From: Nostoc sp. CHAB 5844
Lineage (GTDB): Bacteria > Cyanobacteriota > Cyanobacteriia > Cyanobacteriales > Nostocaceae
NCBI RefSeq assembly: GCF_020829595.1
Contig: NZ_JAIVFW010000033.1
Location: 17,725 to 81,724 of the forward strand
Direction of reading: 5' to 3'
DNA length: 64,000 bases
A program made the position numbers and the translations under genes. The notes below the pieces were generated by a model, which saw only the letters and a list, made by a program, of their open reading frames with translations, was not told the origin of the DNA and did no database searches. Positions 61,231-64,000 of the stretch are shown in pieces. The stretch's first letter is position 1. Every line of letters starts with the position of its first letter.

Positions 61231-61920
61231 AATTTTATTTTTGTCTAACTCGTTAACTCATGAAATGGCTTTTTCAAGCCATACCTAACTCTCAGCAACT
61301 GTCTATAAATTTGCTGAGTAATTTCTGTTGATTTTTAAGGTTTTTTCAGTATAGCAATTATTTTTTTATGTTAGTAATAGCTAAAGACTGATAATAAAAA
61401 ACATAATTCTTAAGTATTGTATGACACATAAAACTATCGTCTTATGGGTATTTAAATGTTTATAAATCACAATAATACTTCTATCTTTGAAAAAATTTTA
61501 TTAACTAAATTTAGGTTAATTAACTATTATTTGATTAAGGTTAAAAGTTTAGATTTTTCTTTTGAAGCAAACTAAAAACATGAAAACTTGAGATGACATA
61601 ACGTAAACCTAAATACTGTTCTATCTCCTGCTATGGCAGTCCTAAATCATTTGTGCTTAACAGCATGGTTGCGTCTCTACATCCTGCTTCCTGAGTTGAA
61701 CGTGCAGAGTCACTAAAGTTTGTCCACAGGTAAACCCTGCGGACAACTTCTTGCCGAGTAAAAACACTAGCCTCTAGCCTCTAGCCCCTCTTTACTTATC
61801 TCCCAAATCCAACTTTCTCAACACAATCAGACCACGACGATACCCAGAAGGTCTTAAAATATTGTTAATTTCTGCCAAACCCTTCGACCTTAAATCTACA
61901 AGTATCACCCCAAAATTACT
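61231..61920. other. AT-rich intergenic region before the GH57 gene
   Basis: 690 bp. 61231-61600 is AT-rich with no gene. 61620-61780 has fragments of dispersed repeats (TGGCAGTCCTAAATCATTTG, a half-palindrome GCGTCTCTAC, and CCTCTAGCCTCTAGCC heptamers). A 61-codon antisense frame over the GH57 start (61792-61977) is not supported. Confidence 0.5.
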
Positions 61921-63510
61921 ATGGCTATTGGCTACGTCGCGCTTGTACTTCACGCACACCTGCCCTTCGTCCGTCACCCAGAAAGTGACTATGTGCTAGA
62001 GGAAGAATGGCTTTATGAAGCCATTACCGAAACATATATTCCTTTACTCAAAGTCTTTGAAGGCTTAAAGCGAGACGGCATCGACTTTAAAATCACGATG
62101 AGTATGACACCACCTTTGGTGTCAATGCTGCGCGATCCCCTGTTGCAAGAACGCTATGATGCTCATTTAGCCAAACTAGAGGAACTTACAGAACTAGAAG
62201 TCGAGCATAATGCCCATAACGGACATATTCGTTATCTGGCTGAACACTACGCCACTGAGTTTAACGAAGCGCGTCAGATGTGGGAGCGCTACAACGGTGA
62301 TTTGGTGACTGCTTTTAAGCAATTCCAAGACACTAATAATCTGGAAATTATCACTTGTGGAGCGACCCACGGCTACTTGCCACTGATGAAAATGTATCCG
62401 CAAGCTGTGTGGGCGCAAATTCAAGTAGCCTGCGAACACTACGAACAAACCTTTGGTCGTCCACCTAAAGGTATTTGGTTGCCAGAATGTGCTTACTATG
62501 AAGGTCTGGAGAGGATGCTGGCAGATGCTGGGTTGCGTTACTTCCTCACCGATGGGCATGGTATTCTCTACGCTCGTCCCCGTCCCCGCTTTGGCAGCTA
62601 TGCTCCGATTTTTACCGAAACAGGCGTTGCAGCGTTTGGCAGAGACCATGAATCTTCACAGCAGGTATGGTCTTCTGAGGTGGGCTATCCTGGTGCAGCA
62701 GAATATCGAGAATTTTACAAAGATTTGGGCTGGGAAGCAGAATATGAGTACATCAAACCCTACGTCATGCCTAATGGTCAGCGAAAAAACACGGGGATTA
62801 AGTACCATAAAATTACCGGACGCGGTTTAGGTTTATCAGATAAAGCACTATATGACCCTTACTGGGCGCGGGAAAAAGCAGCGGAACATGCTGCTAACTT
62901 TATGTATAATCGCGAACGACAGGCAGAACATCTTTACGGTATTATGCAACGCCCGCCGATTATTGTTTCGCCCTACGATGCAGAGTTATTTGGACATTGG
63001 TGGTACGAGGGGCCTTGGTTCATCGATTACTTGTTCCGCAAATCATGGTATGACCAAGGTACTTATGCAATGACTCACTTGGCAGATTATCTTCGGGCAG
63101 AACAAACGCAACAAGTCTGTCGTCCTTCACAATCGAGTTGGGGTTATAAAGGTTTCCACGAATATTGGTTGAATGAGACGAATGCCTGGATTTATGCACA
63201 TTTGCACAAAGCCGCAGAACGTATGATTGAAATTTCTAAGCTGGAACCAGCCGATGAGTTGGAATGGCGGGCGCTTAACCAAGCAGCACGAGAATTGCTA
63301 CTAGCGCAGTCTTCTGACTGGGCATTTATTATGCGGACAGGCACAATGGTTCCTTATGCTGTACGCAGGACGCGATCGCACCTCATGCGGTTTAATAAAC
63401 TCTATGAAGATGTCAAAATCGGTAAGGTTGACAGCGGTTGGTTAGAAAAAGTCGAATTAATGGATAATATCTTCCCGGAAATTAACTATCGCGTTTATCG
63501 TCCTTTGTAA
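61921..63510 (+). CDS. GH57 family 1,4-alpha-glucan branching enzyme-type protein
   Basis: 529 residues. The N-terminus VALVLHAHLPFVRHPES and MSMTPPLVSMLRDP are the GH57 catalytic-domain signature. The nucleophile Glu lies in IWLPECAYYEGLERM, and the acid/base Asp in SPYDAELFGHWWYEGP. The helical DUF1957 C-terminal domain follows (about 410-529, SSWGYKGFHEYWLNETNAWI). GH57 branching enzymes make alpha-1,6 branches in glycogen by transglycosylation. Cyanobacteria usually also carry GH13 GlgB. Activity should be branching, but amylase-type GH57 members exist. A perfect palindrome follows the stop. Confidence 0.9.
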   Translation: MAIGYVALVLHAHLPFVRHPESDYVLEEEWLYEAITETYIPLLKVFEGLKRDGIDFKITMSMTPPLVSMLRDPLLQERYDAHLAKLEELTELEVEHNAHNGHIRYLAEHYATEFNEARQMWERYNGDLVTAFKQFQDTNNLEIITCGATHGYLPLMKMYPQAVWAQIQVACEHYEQTFGRPPKGIWLPECAYYEGLERMLADAGLRYFLTDGHGILYARPRPRFGSYAPIFTETGVAAFGRDHESSQQVWSSEVGYPGAAEYREFYKDLGWEAEYEYIKPYVMPNGQRKNTGIKYHKITGRGLGLSDKALYDPYWAREKAAEHAANFMYNRERQAEHLYGIMQRPPIIVSPYDAELFGHWWYEGPWFIDYLFRKSWYDQGTYAMTHLADYLRAEQTQQVCRPSQSSWGYKGFHEYWLNETNAWIYAHLHKAAERMIEISKLEPADELEWRALNQAARELLLAQSSDWAFIMRTGTMVPYAVRRTRSHLMRFNKLYEDVKIGKVDSGWLEKVELMDNIFPEINYRVYRPL

Positions 63511-63515
63511 TCCCC

Positions 63516-63550
63516 TAAGTAGAGACGTTGCAATGCAACGTCTCTACTTA
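63516..63550. terminator. 35-bp perfect palindrome after the GH57 gene
   Basis: Arms TAAGTAGAGACGTTGCA and TGCAACGTCTCTACTTA flank a single A, six bases after the GH57 stop. It is the longest member of the GTAGAGACGT family in this window and a plausible terminator. Confidence 0.7.
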
Positions 63551-63653
63551 GGATATGTAGACAAACAGAAGAATATTACTAGCAATAAAAACTACTCCCT
63601 GCTGTGTAGTAATTTTTCTGTACACTTAAACCTGATATGTCTGTTGGTTGCTT

Positions 63654-63978
63654 ATGAGCTTAAGAGTTAAGGTTTCCCGCGAAGACTTCAATGAAGCGGA
63701 GTCTAACGGATAGGTTGATGGGCAGGTTCAAGGTAAAAGTAGAGTTAGGTGTTGAAGTTGATTATGTACCCCAGACAAACGATAACCCAAAGACAGACTA
63801 TAGGTGTTTTAGAATGTGCGATGTTTTCTACGCCACAGATCAAGAGATGCTGGAAAACGAAGAATGGCTATTAACGGGAGCAACGCGATTTTCTGAAGTC
63901 GGACAAAAACAAGTGATAATGCTCGACCCCAAGGCCTGGCGAGCGCTAAACAGAAATTTAAGTACATTAGTAAAATAG
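63654..63978 (+). pseudogene. small unknown gene with an apparent one-base frameshift
   Basis: The intact downstream frame (ATG at 63691 or 63718) encodes MGRFKVKVELGVEVDYVPQT, then FYATDQEMLENEEWLLTGAT and VIMLDPKAWRALNRNL. An upstream frame starting at 63654 reads SLRVKVSREDFNEAESNG and stops at TAG. Dropping the T at 63711 would join them as ESNG-RLMGRFKV in one frame of about 107 residues, which reads as a continuous protein. Either a mutation or sequencing error split the gene, or the downstream frame is a complete 95-aa (or shorter) protein. I do not recognise the family. Confidence 0.45.
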
Positions 63979-64000
63979 ATACTCACTAAATAGGCTAATA

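Noticed and set aside
1..64000. tRNA, rRNA, CRISPR array, prophage or integrase attachment site
   Set aside because: None could be recognised by eye on either strand; tRNAscan or Infernal would be needed to exclude a tRNA or small RNA.

Overview
The window comes from a filamentous, heterocyst-type cyanobacterium (Nostocales). The evidence is frequent HIP1 octamers (GCGATCGC), degenerate heptamer repeats and dispersed palindromes between genes, a kaiABC locus with an N-terminally reduced kaiA followed by a TolC/HgdD-type gene, and many cyanobacteria-only families (PSII S4-domain protein, DUF565/Ycf20, PxcA, COP23, DUF2808). I see no rRNA, no convincing tRNA, no CRISPR array and no prophage.

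Layout. 1-9.5 kb: mixed accessory genes. These are a truncated methyltransferase, DUF411, Uma2, TPR and sigma-like proteins, small coiled-coil proteins, a PIN-domain gene destroyed by a 150-bp MITE plus a frameshift, the PSII S4 protein and DUF4058. 9.6-18.7 kb: the clock locus, with tolC/hgdD-kaiC-kaiB-kaiA on the minus strand and, divergently, a CBS-PAS-histidine kinase with degenerate receiver domains. 19-25 kb: a GT39 glycosyltransferase, a lipoprotein, a MITE relic, Ycf20, plant-type D-glycerate 3-kinase and Uma2. 24.7-35.2 kb: signalling genes (REC-GGDEF overlapping a giant CHASE/PAS/GAF hybrid kinase), SelO and a Cache-HAMP kinase. 35.8-41.3 kb: a CmpABCD/NrtABCD-type ABC importer, probably for bicarbonate. 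41.4-46.2 kb: unrecognised genes and a STAND ATPase with a GNAT-like region and a C-terminal HTH. 46.4-51.3 kb: a minus-strand run of DUF4331, TPR, His-rich NicO metal transporter, PEP-CTERM protein and a newly noticed 36-aa membrane peptide. 51.8-54.9 kb: a compact secreted-protein operon of COP23, two trypsin-like proteases and an unknown. 55.1-57.5 kb: a decayed sbtA-sbtB remnant, beta-carbonic anhydrase and pxcA. 57.5-64 kb: PIN/TRAM protein, HemW, DUF2808, a GH57 branching enzyme and a frameshifted small gene.

Themes. Inorganic carbon handling recurs: the ABC importer, the sbtAB relic, carbonic anhydrase, PxcA and glycerate 3-kinase for photorespiration. Circadian biology appears twice: kaiABC with the divergent pseudo-receiver kinase, and a COP23-domain protein. 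Intergenic space is heavily populated by palindromes and short repeats. Several reach into coding sequence, supplying the C-termini of three proteins, ending exactly at the cmpC start codon, and inactivating the PIN gene.

Limits. All calls are by eye and from memory of protein families. No alignment, profile search or structure prediction was run. Comparisons with Anabaena PCC 7120 are recalled, not checked.
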